This document shows, piece after piece, positions 9,321 through 18,610 of a stretch of DNA of 64,000 nucleotides. The position numbers were made by a program, and so were the translations under genes. The stretch comes from Vampirovibrio chlorellavorus. GTDB lineage: Bacteria; Cyanobacteriota; Vampirovibrionia; Vampirovibrionales; Vampirovibrionaceae. Position 1 is the stretch's first letter. Every line of letters begins with the position of its first letter. Location: assembly GCA_001858525.1 (NCBI GenBank), contig LAPX01000014.1, positions 25,278-89,277 on the forward strand, in the 5' to 3' direction. The notes beneath the pieces are model-generated. The model did not search any database and was not told the origin of the DNA. It worked only from the letters and a program-made list of their open reading frames with translations.

Positions 9321-9772
9321 CCCCAATTATCTCAATCTCCCAAACCGCACCCGCCATGGCCGAAGGGTTGAATCCGGCAGCACCAAGTTCTATTGGATTT
9401 GGCCCACACCTGATGCTGGATTGCAGACAGTGTGACCCGGGTAAAATCGGGGATGTGGCCTACGTGTTTGAGGTGCTCAACACCCTACCGGCCCAAGTGG
9501 GCATGACCGCCATCACGCAGCCCTATGTCTTCCCCTACGCGGGGCTGGTTCCCGAAGATCGCGGAATCACCGGCATGGTGGTCATTGCGGAATCCCATCT
9601 GTCCTTTCACTCCTTCACTGAAAAAGACTACTTCTTTTTCGACCTGTTCAGCTGCAAACCCTTTGATGTGGACGCGGCGGTGCAGTTTATAGTGAAGGCT
9701 TTCGCGGTGAAGGACTGGGAGCTGCATTACGCCGAACGGGGCCGACACTTCCCGCGCGGAGTATCTGGGTAA
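9317..9772 (+). CDS. Second SpeH/SpeD-family pyruvoyl decarboxylase, divergent paralogue
   Basis: 151 residues from ATG 9317, with AAGGGAGGG just upstream. An earlier in-frame start would lie inside speH and is rejected. It keeps the autocleavage signature [13 protein letters not shown] (Ser93) plus His98 and Cys113 at spacings equal to speH. The canonical [11 protein letters not shown] stretch after the site is replaced by [15 protein letters not shown], and the N-terminus is about 30 residues longer. The catalytic apparatus is therefore intact but the substrate pocket probably differs. SpeD homologues that became pyruvoyl-dependent ornithine or arginine decarboxylases are known, so that is one possibility. 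Another is a heteromeric partner of SpeH. Confidence 0.85.
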   Translation: MTPIISISQTAPAMAEGLNPAAPSSIGFGPHLMLDCRQCDPGKIGDVAYVFEVLNTLPAQVGMTAITQPYVFPYAGLVPEDRGITGMVVIAESHLSFHSFTEKDYFFFDLFSCKPFDVDAAVQFIVKAFAVKDWELHYAERGRHFPRGVSG

Positions 9773-9800
9773 GGACAATCAGGCCCCTCCCCAAAAAAAG

Positions 9801-9835
9801 GGCGGCACCTCTTGAACGGGGTGTCGCCTATTATT
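9801..9835 (+). terminator. Terminator between the speH pair and arsR-type gene
   Basis: Stem GGCGGCACC (9801-9809) pairs with GGTGTCGCC (9820-9828), with one G-T wobble, followed by TATTATTT. A-rich sequence on the other side could make it work for the convergent regulator gene too. Confidence 0.75.
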
Positions 9836-9902
9836 TAGCAGTTACCATGATGGTCTCCAGAGAGACCCTTTCTTTCTTACTGAAGTCTGAATTTCTAAAG
9901 CT

Positions 9903-10190
9903 TTAAAGCCTGCCGTACAACTCTTGCAGTAAGTCCAGCAGGTTAAAGGTACGGGGATCGGGTACAGAATAAAACACCTGATTGGCCTGCTTACGGGTGG
10001 TCAAAATGTCTTTGTCCCGCAGTTGGGCCAGGTGCTGGGAAATATTAGACTGGGTGGTGCCCATCAAGGCTTCCAGTTGATAGACGTTTTTTTCGCCGGA
10101 ACGCAGCACATTGAGAATCCCCAAGCGAATGGGATGACTGAGGGCTTTGAGCCGTCGGCATACTTTTTCAGAGGGGGGTGCTGGGTTCAT
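9903..10190 (-). CDS. ArsR/SmtB-family winged-helix transcriptional regulator
   Basis: 95 residues. LKALSHPIRLGILNVLRSGE, VYQLEALMGTTQSNISQHLAQL and DILTTRKQANQVFYSV are the three hallmark parts of the ArsR fold: helix 1, the recognition helix and the beta-wing. The alpha-3 metal motif ELCVCDL is replaced by NVYQLEAL, and the single Cys (residue 11) sits near the N-terminus, so classical metal sensing there is unlikely. Redox, sulfide or another ligand is possible. The gene converges on the speH pair and faces a 500-bp gene-free region holding a candidate operator (10307-10324). Confidence 0.9.
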   Translation of the reverse strand: MNPAPPSEKVCRRLKALSHPIRLGILNVLRSGEKNVYQLEALMGTTQSNISQHLAQLRDKDILTTRKQANQVFYSVPDPRTFNLLDLLQELYGRL

Positions 10191-10690
10191 TCCGTATGCT
10201 GTCCCTTAAATTTAGCCCTTAATTGATTCAATACTTTCAAACCGAATGCGCATTAACCAAAACTTTTTCATGGAAGGTTTCGCTCCACACTCATTATACA
10301 TCATCTTATTAGTAAATTCTAATATTTTTACTTGTTAATGGTTTACGATTTTGCAGGTTGCTTCAACCATTCATGATGCCAATCAATTCACCACTATTCG
10401 CGATTTTAGACGAACTTCGCCCAGTTACCCAAAGTCATGGGTTGTTCGCCATGGCCAAAAACCGTTACAATAGACAAACGAATCGGTTGGGCTTTTTATC
10501 AGCCCAGGAGTGCAGCCCAGAATCAAGGCCTATAGCTTTGCCCTGTTGGTATGTCCCACACTGATTGACGTGATCAGTCTCAACAGGTCGGCCAAACGGG
10601 CCGTTACACCGAGTGATTTTGTCAGCGTATTTTGTCAGAGAGTGCAGAGTGAGAGCGCCAAACCTGAGTCATCCCGCAAAGGGTCATTCA
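10191..10690. other. Gene-free region between the ArsR-type regulator and a serine hydrolase
   Basis: No credible gene is seen. It holds the AT-rich upstream region of the regulator, an inverted repeat (10307-10324), a short hairpin TGGGCT/AGCCCA (10488-10506) and the likely promoter of the serine hydrolase. Confidence 0.6.
10307..10324. promoter_or_regulatory. Candidate ArsR-family operator
   Basis: TATTAG, six bases, CTAATA: perfect 6-bp arms in an AT-rich tract about 120 bases upstream of the ArsR-type start. Size and AT-richness suit ArsR-family sites. No second copy was noticed. Confidence 0.4.
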
Positions 10691-11962
10691 ATGTCACGAC
10701 GAAACTATCAACCCCGATCACTGGCGGCACGCAGGTACCAGTTCCAAAAACAAAAGCAGCAACGCTTGGCAATTCTGGTTTTGGCAGGCCTGTTATTGCT
10801 GGCTTTAATCGGGGGCGGAATTTGGGGCGCCATTCAAATCATTCCCAAGGTCATGGCTCAGGGCATTGATGTGCTGCCCGACCTACCCAAAATGCCCAGC
10901 TTTGCCCAAAAAACTGCCAATACAGACGCGTTTGAAGCTTACATGAACCGGGATTTCGGCCTGCTGAAAACACCCAGCTTACTGTATTACCACAATCTGG
11001 ATTACACCCTGATCAGCCACCCCTCGGTGGGCTCCCTGCAAGAGCAACTCTTACCGGTGATGCCAGTATCCGAAGACACCGCCCTCAAAGCGCAACTGGA
11101 AAGTATTGTGGCGGCCTTCCCGGCGGATCGGTTTAAAACCCATCTGTACTTCTATAATCCTCAGGACCGTCAATTCGTAGAGATTAACGGTTATGAGCCG
11201 GTGGCTGCGGCCAGCGTCATCAAGTTACCCATCCTGCTGGAATACCTGATGAGCCTGGATCGCAACATCATGACCATTGACACCCCGCTCCTCTATGCGG
11301 AATATCACCGGGCCGGGGGCTCAGGTGATTTGCAGTTCAAGGATTCTGGCAAGGAGCTGTCCGCCAACGATGTGGCCGGGCAGATGATTCGCATCAGCGA
11401 TAATACCTGCACCAACATGATGATCCACTACCTGGGCGGCACCGAAGCGGTCAACCGCAAGCTGGCCAACCTCGGTCTGGTGCATACCCGTATCCGTAAC
11501 TGGTTGCCCGATTTAAGCGGCACCAATACCATTTCTCCTTACGAAATGGTCAATATTTTGTACAACATCGACTCCGGGCCGCTTATCTCCGAAATGTCCC
11601 GCATCAACGGTACGGAAATTCTGGAAAGCACCCATAACCGGCATCTCATGGTTTGGTCGCTACCCCGGGAAGCACGGGTGGCCCATAAAACAGGCGATGT
11701 GGCTACCGCCTTGGGAGATTCTGGAACCGTCTACTTGCCGGATGGCCGCCGGTATTACCTGTCCATTCAGGTGGAACGCCCCTACAATGACTACAGCGTT
11801 CGGGATCTCTTCCATCAGGCTTCCCGAGTGATTTACGATCACGTGGCCGCTCAACCGGCAGAAACCAATCAGTTACTGCAACCCTTGCAACTGACTCAAC
11901 AGGGACAATCGACCGAGCTGACCGCCCAGCCGGTGGCCTCCACGGTTGCCGTTCCTAACTAG
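10691..11962 (+). CDS. Membrane-anchored serine hydrolase with class A beta-lactamase fold
   Basis: 423 residues from ATG 10691 (AAAGGG upstream); a GTG 26 codons earlier lacks support. One membrane segment (about 26-48) places the enzyme domain outside the inner membrane. The three active-site elements are present: SVIK (175-178), SDN (236-238) and KTG (333-335). The omega-loop region reads NWLPDLSGTNTISPYEM, without the ExxLN motif whose Glu deacylates beta-lactams. A peptidase, esterase or penicillin-binding role is therefore more likely than resistance. The C-terminal 40 residues are Gln/Leu-rich and low-complexity. Confidence 0.85.
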   Translation: MSRRNYQPRSLAARRYQFQKQKQQRLAILVLAGLLLLALIGGGIWGAIQIIPKVMAQGIDVLPDLPKMPSFAQKTANTDAFEAYMNRDFGLLKTPSLLYYHNLDYTLISHPSVGSLQEQLLPVMPVSEDTALKAQLESIVAAFPADRFKTHLYFYNPQDRQFVEINGYEPVAAASVIKLPILLEYLMSLDRNIMTIDTPLLYAEYHRAGGSGDLQFKDSGKELSANDVAGQMIRISDNTCTNMMIHYLGGTEAVNRKLANLGLVHTRIRNWLPDLSGTNTISPYEMVNILYNIDSGPLISEMSRINGTEILESTHNRHLMVWSLPREARVAHKTGDVATALGDSGTVYLPDGRRYYLSIQVERPYNDYSVRDLFHQASRVIYDHVAAQPAETNQLLQPLQLTQQGQSTELTAQPVASTVAVPN

Positions 11963-11995
11963 TACTAATTAGCAGCAGTCCCATTCAATCCCGAT

Positions 11996-12583
11996 TTATA
12001 AACCCGGATACAGGCGTTGCCATTCCCGATGGGCCAACTCCACCAGATCGCTGGCCTCATAGTGATTCAGGTACCCCTGAAACAAAAAAGAACCCGGCCC
12101 TTTATAGCCTTCAAACCACAGGCGAATGATCTCCACAGCGCCGGGATAACGCATCAGTAAATCCTGAATATCCTGCACGTTCTCAAACGGCCCCCCATTC
12201 AGCAGGCCAATCATCTTGGTATCCTGCTCACCCCGCTCAGAGAGTTGCAAGGCCCCAATCAGGCGGACTTCATCCACACAGCCACGCTCACGGGCTGGTG
12301 CCAGGGTAATAATATCCATGGGATCGCCGTCCCCGCCCTTGTCCTTGGGCAACAGAGTTTGCGGGATAAAGCCATAGTTCATGGGATAGGGCAAAAAGTT
12401 GATCACCCGAGGTACGCCATCAATGGCATCGTGATAAAAAGCCCCGGTTTCCGGGTCAGTTTGCCATTTCTCGGTGGTTCCCGCCGGGATTTCCACCAGC
12501 ATTTGATACAAGCCTTTGGGGCTTTTATAGGGAATCCCGTGTACCGGGTTCACACCGGCGGGGACCATACACTGTTCCTTCAT
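11996..12583 (-). CDS. ppa: Inorganic pyrophosphatase, family I
   Basis: 195 residues from ATG 12583. A GTG four codons earlier is possible, but GAGAGG is better placed for the ATG. The enzyme hydrolyses pyrophosphate to drive biosynthetic reactions in the cytoplasm. The family signature DGDPMDI with its metal-binding Asp residues follows DKGG, and MNYGFIPQT and GYKGPG match the conserved active-site Tyr and Lys positions. Length fits family I. The gene is monocistronic on the minus strand, convergent with the serine hydrolase. Confidence 0.93.
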   Translation of the reverse strand: MKEQCMVPAGVNPVHGIPYKSPKGLYQMLVEIPAGTTEKWQTDPETGAFYHDAIDGVPRVINFLPYPMNYGFIPQTLLPKDKGGDGDPMDIITLAPARERGCVDEVRLIGALQLSERGEQDTKMIGLLNGGPFENVQDIQDLLMRYPGAVEIIRLWFEGYKGPGSFLFQGYLNHYEASDLVELAHREWQRLYPGL

Positions 12584-12702
12584 GGGGTATGCCACCTCTC
12601 TGATGCGTTCAACTCAATTGCAAGGCTACTTTAGCACAGCAGAGCCTGCTTGGCACATCCACGGAAATTCATAGGTCCCCGGCGTTTCAGAAACCAGTCG
12701 AA

Positions 12703-13077
12703 CTACAAACGGGTGGGGTAGCGCTGCACGGGCAAGGCAAACATCAGGGCGGTGGCGGTTAACGCCAAATGCAACACGTTGTCGGCCATGTTAAATTGCA
12801 TGCCCAGCACCCGGCCCTCCGTGGCCAAGAAGCCAACCAGGGTCAACAGGCCATATACAGCGGCAAAGCCCAGCACCAAGCGACGGGAAACATCCCACTG
12901 CACCCCGAACCCGGCAGTCAGAAGCACCAGACCGGAAATCAGGTGAAACAGATTATGAACCATATCCACCATAAAAATGCCAAACAACATGCCATCGGGG
13001 GCAAACATGGGGATGCCTCCCAGGATGCCCACCAAAAACATCAAGGCACCAACGACCTTTGCGTATATGCTGACCAT
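12703..13077 (-). CDS. DUF4383 four-helix membrane protein
   Basis: 124 residues with four hydrophobic segments (about 5-25, 35-58, 68-88 and 98-118). The pattern NLFHLISGLVLLTAGF and NMADNVLHLALTATALMF is that of DUF4383, a small membrane family of unknown function. GGAGGAG lies 7 bases before the ATG, a strong ribosome binding site. It is transcribed away from the AAA+ ATPase gene and may share its promoter region, separated by about 200 bases. Confidence 0.8.
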   Translation of the reverse strand: MVSIYAKVVGALMFLVGILGGIPMFAPDGMLFGIFMVDMVHNLFHLISGLVLLTAGFGVQWDVSRRLVLGFAAVYGLLTLVGFLATEGRVLGMQFNMADNVLHLALTATALMFALPVQRYPTRL

Positions 13078-13274
13078 GACGGCTCCTCCATAAGGGGATG
13101 CGGGACCTTTTAAAAAGGGGAGAGTTGCTTCAACAGGGGAGAAACATTAATCAACCAGAAGGCTGAGTCGATTGAAAGATAATGGCACTTATACCCAATT
13201 CATACAAAAATAACACCGCAAATCTCCCCGGACCATTAGCCAGCGGTCTAAACAATGCAATCCGGTCTGTGCGA

Positions 13275-14600
13275 CTATTCGTTGCCCATGGCCGCAAAGT
13301 AATTACGGCAAGCCATATCCAGCATCGCTTCCGTCAAAACAGGGGCCGCCTTTTGATAGGAAGCCGCGTTTAAAACCTGCTCTAACAGGTCACGGGGCTG
13401 ACACCCTCGAAATGGACGCTTCCCCAGATAGTGCTTATGAATCAGCCGATCAACCTGCGCCTCATCATAGGCAATCTGGTACTTATTGCACAACAATTGA
13501 AAAATCTGCTTAAACTGGGCCTCATCCGGATCTTTGACATGAATTTTATAGGGAATCCGCCGCAGAAAGGCGTCATCCACCAAAGACTTGGGGTCCAGGT
13601 TGGTGGAAAAAATAATCAACTCATCAAAGGGCACTTCAATTTTTTGACCGTTGGGCAGCACCAAAAAATCCACCCGTTTTTCCAGGGGAACGATCCACCG
13701 GTTTAACAAGTCGATGTGGCTGACTCGCTGGCGCCCAAAGTCATCAATCAGGAACACCCCGCCGTTGGCCTTCATTTGCAATGGCGCTTCCGATACCCTC
13801 AAAATGGGATTGTACTTAATTTCCAGAGCGTCCATCATCAGTTCCCCGCCCACCATGACCGCCGGTCGCTTAATCTCAATCCAGCGCTGATCGTACTTGG
13901 CAATCAGGGCATTGTCCCCAGGTACCGGATCGTGGTTCTGGGGGTCAAACAATTGTAAAATCTGACCTTCCACAAACAGGGACTTGGGTATAAAAATATC
14001 GTGGTTAAAGCACATGGCCAGCTTTTCGGCGATGGTGGTTTTCCCGTTCCCAGGCTCTCCGTACAAAAACAGCCCCCGCCCGGAATTGATGGCCGGACCG
14101 ATCGTATCGAACAGGGCCTCATCAAAAATCAGGTCTTTAAACGCCTGTGCCAACACCGCGTAATCGGGCTTTTCGTTGCGAATGGACTGGGCCTTGACGG
14201 AAGCCAGATAATCCTGGAACGGCACCGGTGCGGCCCCGGCGTAGGCAGAGATTTCACGGGCCATAATGGCCTTTTCCTGCCCCACTTCGCTGAGGATATA
14301 GAGAAAGTCTCCCATATTGGAGCTGTTTTTGTGCATGACCAGCAGGCGACTTTTTAAGTCGGCCAAAATGCTTTCCACCAGAGAAAAGTGCAAGCAAAGA
14401 TCCGTAGACAACTCCCGACCGGTCATGGCCCCTTTGGCCAGCATAATTTTCAAGATCAGCTCTTCCACCACCACCTGCACCAAGCCGGTTTCGGCCAGGG
14501 TTTTGGGCACAGCGGGAACGAACCGATCAACCGGTTGTTGCGTTTGCTTGGCAGAGGCATTATCCATGGCGGCCTGATAGTGATCGAGAATAGAAGACAT
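13275..14600 (-). CDS. AAA+ ATPase
   Basis: 441 residues. Walker A is GEPGNGKTT (181-189) and Walker B is VFLIDDFG (near 282). RRIPYKIHVKD is a sensor/arginine-finger region. The N-terminal 120 residues hold a winged-helix-like region (AKGAMTGRELSTDLCLHF). It likely remodels a protein or acts as a regulatory ATPase; substrate unknown. It is transcribed divergently from the TadG-like gene, so a link to pilus assembly is possible, but nothing in the sequence proves it. It is not the secretion ATPase TadA/CpaF. Confidence 0.85.
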   Translation of the reverse strand: MSSILDHYQAAMDNASAKQTQQPVDRFVPAVPKTLAETGLVQVVVEELILKIMLAKGAMTGRELSTDLCLHFSLVESILADLKSRLLVMHKNSSNMGDFLYILSEVGQEKAIMAREISAYAGAAPVPFQDYLASVKAQSIRNEKPDYAVLAQAFKDLIFDEALFDTIGPAINSGRGLFLYGEPGNGKTTIAEKLAMCFNHDIFIPKSLFVEGQILQLFDPQNHDPVPGDNALIAKYDQRWIEIKRPAVMVGGELMMDALEIKYNPILRVSEAPLQMKANGGVFLIDDFGRQRVSHIDLLNRWIVPLEKRVDFLVLPNGQKIEVPFDELIIFSTNLDPKSLVDDAFLRRIPYKIHVKDPDEAQFKQIFQLLCNKYQIAYDEAQVDRLIHKHYLGKRPFRGCQPRDLLEQVLNAASYQKAAPVLTEAMLDMACRNYFAAMGNE

Positions 14601-14827
14601 TCAGCTCATTCCTTTACTTTTTTCAAAAAGTTAACAGCGCTGATGAAACAGTACCCACATTCCCCCAATCGGAAACCAACCCTTACAATTTATTGCGTAA
14701 ACAATTGCCAAGGAATCTGAAATGATTGTTTTAAAACCCGGTTTTTGAGGTATTTCAACAATGCGTCTATAGATTTGATTTCAATGGGCAAGTTTGGTTA
14801 GTGAAGACATCAATGGAAGTGAAGCGA

Positions 14828-15931
14828 ATGCGTGCAAGTTTTAACGGTAATTTCACCATTCAACTCGTTGGGCTGATCATTATCACCCTTATGTTCGCCG
14901 CCATGGGTGTGGACATGGCCTATTACTTCGCAGCCCAAAACCAGCTACAGACAAGCGCCGATAGTGCCGCACTGGCTGCCACCACCGAGTTGTACCGGAG
15001 TATTGAAGTCGATCCGGCCACCAAGCGGGATGATGCCGAGGCCGTAGCCGTCGATCTGGTTCAGGCCAACAATGAAGCGCTTACATTAGCCAGCGAGGAT
15101 GTCACGTTCGGCTTTATCGATCCGGTGAGTAAGTTATACAATGCAGGGACCTTTGCCACCCCCAGCACCAATCCAGACTATACTGCCACCGGCGGATACA
15201 ATGCGGTGAAAGTGACCGTAAAACGCCGTGAAGGTAGCGTCAACGATCCGCTACCCACCTTTTTTGCCAATCTGTTTGGCGTGGATCACATGGACACTGA
15301 AGCCAGTTCGGTGGCCTTGATTGATCAAACCGTCAACGGCATTACCAACGGTGGATTGCGACCCATGTATGTCTGCGAGGCTCAATTTAACCGAGCCATG
15401 CAGGATGGTGTCCCCGATAACAACGTGGTAAGAATCTATGGCGATCATGTGGAGGTGGATGGTGTTCAGAACCAATCAGGCTGTCCCGCTATGGGCTCAG
15501 GAAACTGGGGATTTGCAGACCTGCGTAACTGTAGCCCGGACGCCGTAGGTAGCAGCACCATTCGGGACTGGTTAGCCACTGGATTTCCAGGAAGCGTCAA
15601 TGTCGGTCAATGCTACAGCAGCAGCCCTGGTAACTTTATTTCCAGTGCTAGCAACCAGTTAGACAACTTAATCAGCAACGGTACACTCTTTCCGTTGCCA
15701 CTCTATGACAGTTGGGGTGGTAATGGTTCAAATACAACAGTCAACGTCAGCGGGTTTGTAGGATTCAAAATTACATCTTATAGAGCAAACGGTGCGGCAG
15801 CCGGTCGTTATATCGAAGGGCGTTTCCATCGCTACACCTGTAAAACCGGTTGCACCACCGGCAATAGTAACGATGGTGGAACCACCACCCCGGGCGGCTC
15901 CGTGGTCAAAATTCGACTGGCAGCCTTGTAA
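14828..15931 (+). CDS. TadE/TadG-like pilus assembly protein
   Basis: 367 residues from ATG 14828 (GGAAG upstream); GTG 14801 and ATG 14813 are alternatives. One N-terminal membrane helix (about 8-32, LVGLIIITLMFAAMGVDMAYYF) leads into AAQNQLQTSADSAALAATTEL, the diagnostic TadG motif. The rest is predicted outside the membrane and ends in a Gly/Thr/Ser-rich region with several Cys residues, which may form disulfides. TadG proteins work in Flp (type IVb) pilus assembly. No tadA, cpaB or rcp genes are near. The Flp-like pilins at 27.8-29.4 kb are possible clients. Confidence 0.82.
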   Translation: MRASFNGNFTIQLVGLIIITLMFAAMGVDMAYYFAAQNQLQTSADSAALAATTELYRSIEVDPATKRDDAEAVAVDLVQANNEALTLASEDVTFGFIDPVSKLYNAGTFATPSTNPDYTATGGYNAVKVTVKRREGSVNDPLPTFFANLFGVDHMDTEASSVALIDQTVNGITNGGLRPMYVCEAQFNRAMQDGVPDNNVVRIYGDHVEVDGVQNQSGCPAMGSGNWGFADLRNCSPDAVGSSTIRDWLATGFPGSVNVGQCYSSSPGNFISSASNQLDNLISNGTLFPLPLYDSWGGNGSNTTVNVSGFVGFKITSYRANGAAAGRYIEGRFHRYTCKTGCTTGNSNDGGTTTPGGSVVKIRLAAL

Positions 15932-15992
15932 AGCCTCCGGGCACAGTGTTGCCAATGCGGATTTTCAAAAGGGCCTGTCCAGAAATAAAACC

Positions 15993-17114
15993 CTATTGAC
16001 TGCGTCGGCAAGTCACCCGGTATAGGGCCTTGGCCACAGGCACGCCGTCCAGAATATATTCGGCCATCAGCTCCCCTTCCAGGGTCTGTTCATCCATGTA
16101 AGAAACCATCAGCGTCTCTTCCCGCTTCCACAGGTTATTGGTTTCATACTGATAACTGGTGTTGATCACTGCCATAGGGCCGTAAATGCGGGAAGGACGC
16201 TCAGAAATACGGAACAAGCGCACCCGTTCCGGTTCGATGTTAATGCCAAAATTGTCGTAGACCACGTCCACTAAAGTGCCCGATTCCATCCAGTCCCCAC
16301 AGAACTTATCGGCATCAAAGGCGGCCCGCATAGCCTGAATTTTTTCATCGCGCTGCCTGACTTGCAACTGCAAATCATCGTTGTGCATTTTTTGGCGCAG
16401 AATCTCTTCCTGTTTGTATTGGCTGAGCTTTTCAGCGTCAATCAACTGCTTTTGCAGGCGGGCTTTATCATCGAGTAATTTAAATTTTTCGTTCTCATTA
16501 AAGTTTTCACGCAGCTTCTGCATTTGCAGGGTCAAATCCCGAACTTTTTTGTGAAACAGGCTATTGGCGCTGTACAAATGCGAATTGAGCTTCTCCGTTT
16601 CCAGAAGCTTTTTGTACAACTGGTCTTTCTCTTTGTTTAACTTGTGAACCAGATTAACCACGTTGGCAGCCCCGGAGGCAGAAGCGCCCGGCACATTAGG
16701 CCGCTTGGGCACGGAAGCATAGGGGGATTTTTGAATGACTTTGGCAGCAGCAGGGCTAACCGTAGAGGCGGATTGGGCAGTGGCGACAGTCTGTGGAGCT
16801 GATTGCTGCACCGGCGCTGCTGGGAGCGGACGCACTTCACGGGGCTTGGAATTCTCCAACGGGGGCAAGCTAATCAGCTGCCGGATCTCTTCGATGGTTC
16901 TTCCCAGTGCGATGTGCTTTTTAATGTTTTTAAAAAGGTTGACGTGATGCGGACTGTACTGCTTACGACCGTATTCGTCCACCGGAATTTCCAGGCTCAG
17001 TTCTCGCTCCCAAGCGAGCAGGTCACCCTCGTGTATATCGTACTTTCGCAACGATTCTAAGGCGGTATCAACGGTGTACAATCTGATGTCCCCTATATCT
17101 TGCTGGCTTCCCAC
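15993..17114 (-). CDS. MerR-type DNA-binding domain fused to a long coiled coil and a C-terminal domain
   Basis: 373 residues. Residues 10-80 resemble a MerR-like winged helix (LRKYDIHEGDLLAWERELSLEIPVD, YGRKQYSPHHVNLFKNIKKH, GRTIEEIRQLI). A Pro/Ala/Ser linker (90-150) precedes a coiled coil (about 155-270). The C-terminal 100 residues form a globular domain with several Trp and Tyr residues. GTG 17114 sits directly against AGGAGG, too close for initiation. TTG 17081, with AGGGGA upstream, may be the true start. It may be a nucleoid-linked or cytoskeletal regulator. DNA and partners are unknown. Confidence 0.65.
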   Translation of the reverse strand: MGSQQDIGDIRLYTVDTALESLRKYDIHEGDLLAWERELSLEIPVDEYGRKQYSPHHVNLFKNIKKHIALGRTIEEIRQLISLPPLENSKPREVRPLPAAPVQQSAPQTVATAQSASTVSPAAAKVIQKSPYASVPKRPNVPGASASGAANVVNLVHKLNKEKDQLYKKLLETEKLNSHLYSANSLFHKKVRDLTLQMQKLRENFNENEKFKLLDDKARLQKQLIDAEKLSQYKQEEILRQKMHNDDLQLQVRQRDEKIQAMRAAFDADKFCGDWMESGTLVDVVYDNFGINIEPERVRLFRISERPSRIYGPMAVINTSYQYETNNLWKREETLMVSYMDEQTLEGELMAEYILDGVPVAKALYRVTCRRSQ

Positions 17115-17227
17115 ACCTCCTATTATATAGGAGCCGTTCAGCCTGTAAATATTACATTCGTCATATCCTCCAGATGAAGGAGTCCCGAAGTCTGACTCGA
17201 TGTTTGCCTGGCTAGGGCTTTGGCTAA

Positions 17228-18343
17228 TTATGTATTTGGATTGATGAATGTATTGTAAATATCATTCCCCAAAATAAACACAATCAAGGCCAAAAGACCC
17301 ATAAAGCCAACCTGGGTAAAGCGTTCCCGCAGTTCCTGCTTCACCGGAGAGCCCTTCAGGGCTTCGATCAGCAAGAAAAAGATGTGTCCGCCATCCAAAG
17401 CCGGAATGGGCAGCAGGTTCATCACCGCCAAAATGGTACTGATAATGGCCGTCAGCATCAGACCGGTTTGCACCCCGTTCTGATCAATCATATTGGCGCC
17501 TTCTTTCACAATGCGAATAGGGCCAGCCAATTCTTTCAGGGGCATTTGACCGGTAAACAAACGACCAAAGGCCTCAAACTGCTTGACAATCACATTGCCC
17601 AGGAAAGACGTGGCCTTGACCGCGCCATCCACAGGCCCGTGAATGGCATCGTAGCGCTGTATAGCAGCTAGCTGCACCCCAATGGCCCCTTTGGCGTTGG
17701 GGGTAACGGTCAGAATAACCGGCTGGCCATTGCGCAGGACTTCCACGGGAATGGTATGAGCGGCCTGCTTTTTAAACAGGGCCTGAACATTGTAGGTCAT
17801 GCTGCGGTAGTCTTGGCCCTGAATGGGCGTGTTCTGGATTTTTTTGAGCTCATCGCCTTTGCGGAATCCAGCCTGGGCCGCAGGAGCGGTGTCGCTGGTC
17901 ACGCCCGCGATCATGACCTTGCGCTCGGCTTCCCCGCTGGGGTAGCCCCAGTTCATAAACACAAAAAACATCAGCACCCAACCCAGAATGGCGTTGACCG
18001 TTACTCCGGCCACCATGACGGCAAAGCGGGAAAGGAGGGGCTGGTTTTCAAAGCGCTGGGGAGAATCGGCGGGCAAGGGATTCTCCGGATCATCGTCGGG
18101 AAAGGAGACATACCCGCCAAACAGGCAAGCGTGGATGCAATATTCCACATCCCCAATTTTTTTGGACCACAGGGTGGGGCCAAAGGGCAACCCAAATCCA
18201 AACCGTTCTACCTTCACCCCACACTTGCGGGCCACGAAAAAATGCCCCATCTCATGGGCAATAATCAACACGCTGATAAAAATCAACATGGTCAGGATGG
18301 AACCGATCTTGGACAGATCCGGGATAGCCATTAATTCGTACAT
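17228..18343 (-). CDS. rseP: RIP zinc metalloprotease RseP (site-2 protease)
   Basis: 371 residues, multi-pass membrane protease. The zinc motif HEMGH (30-34) lies in the first membrane helix. A PDZ domain follows (about 165-260), and NLLPIPALDGGH near residue 325 provides the third zinc ligand (Asp). Length fits RseP/EcfE. The family cuts anti-sigma factors or signal peptides inside the membrane; no anti-sigma factor gene is nearby. The usual partners dxr, uppS and cdsA are absent here. Start from ATG 18343; ATG 18330 is an alternative and neither has a strong ribosome binding site. Confidence 0.93.
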   Translation of the reverse strand: MYELMAIPDLSKIGSILTMLIFISVLIIAHEMGHFFVARKCGVKVERFGFGLPFGPTLWSKKIGDVEYCIHACLFGGYVSFPDDDPENPLPADSPQRFENQPLLSRFAVMVAGVTVNAILGWVLMFFVFMNWGYPSGEAERKVMIAGVTSDTAPAAQAGFRKGDELKKIQNTPIQGQDYRSMTYNVQALFKKQAAHTIPVEVLRNGQPVILTVTPNAKGAIGVQLAAIQRYDAIHGPVDGAVKATSFLGNVIVKQFEAFGRLFTGQMPLKELAGPIRIVKEGANMIDQNGVQTGLMLTAIISTILAVMNLLPIPALDGGHIFFLLIEALKGSPVKQELRERFTQVGFMGLLALIVFILGNDIYNTFINPNT

Positions 18344-18610
18344 GGACTGCAGGGGCCTCTTCTATTCAAATCAGAACCTTATTCAAGCCAGAACCTCGTC
18401 GTACCGGTGCCCTACGAGAACAAAGCATCACAGGGCGGAAATCTTGCCTCTGGCAGTGCCTAAAGACGACAGACCAGAAAATGACAGGAAAGATTGACGG
18501 ATTAGTTTTATTCTACCAAATTAAAGCGCTGAAATCCCCCCTGAATTCTGCGAACTGCCCGCATCATCCAATCAATGTCAAAAGGGAAGTACCATCAGGC
18601 CCTCTAGCCC

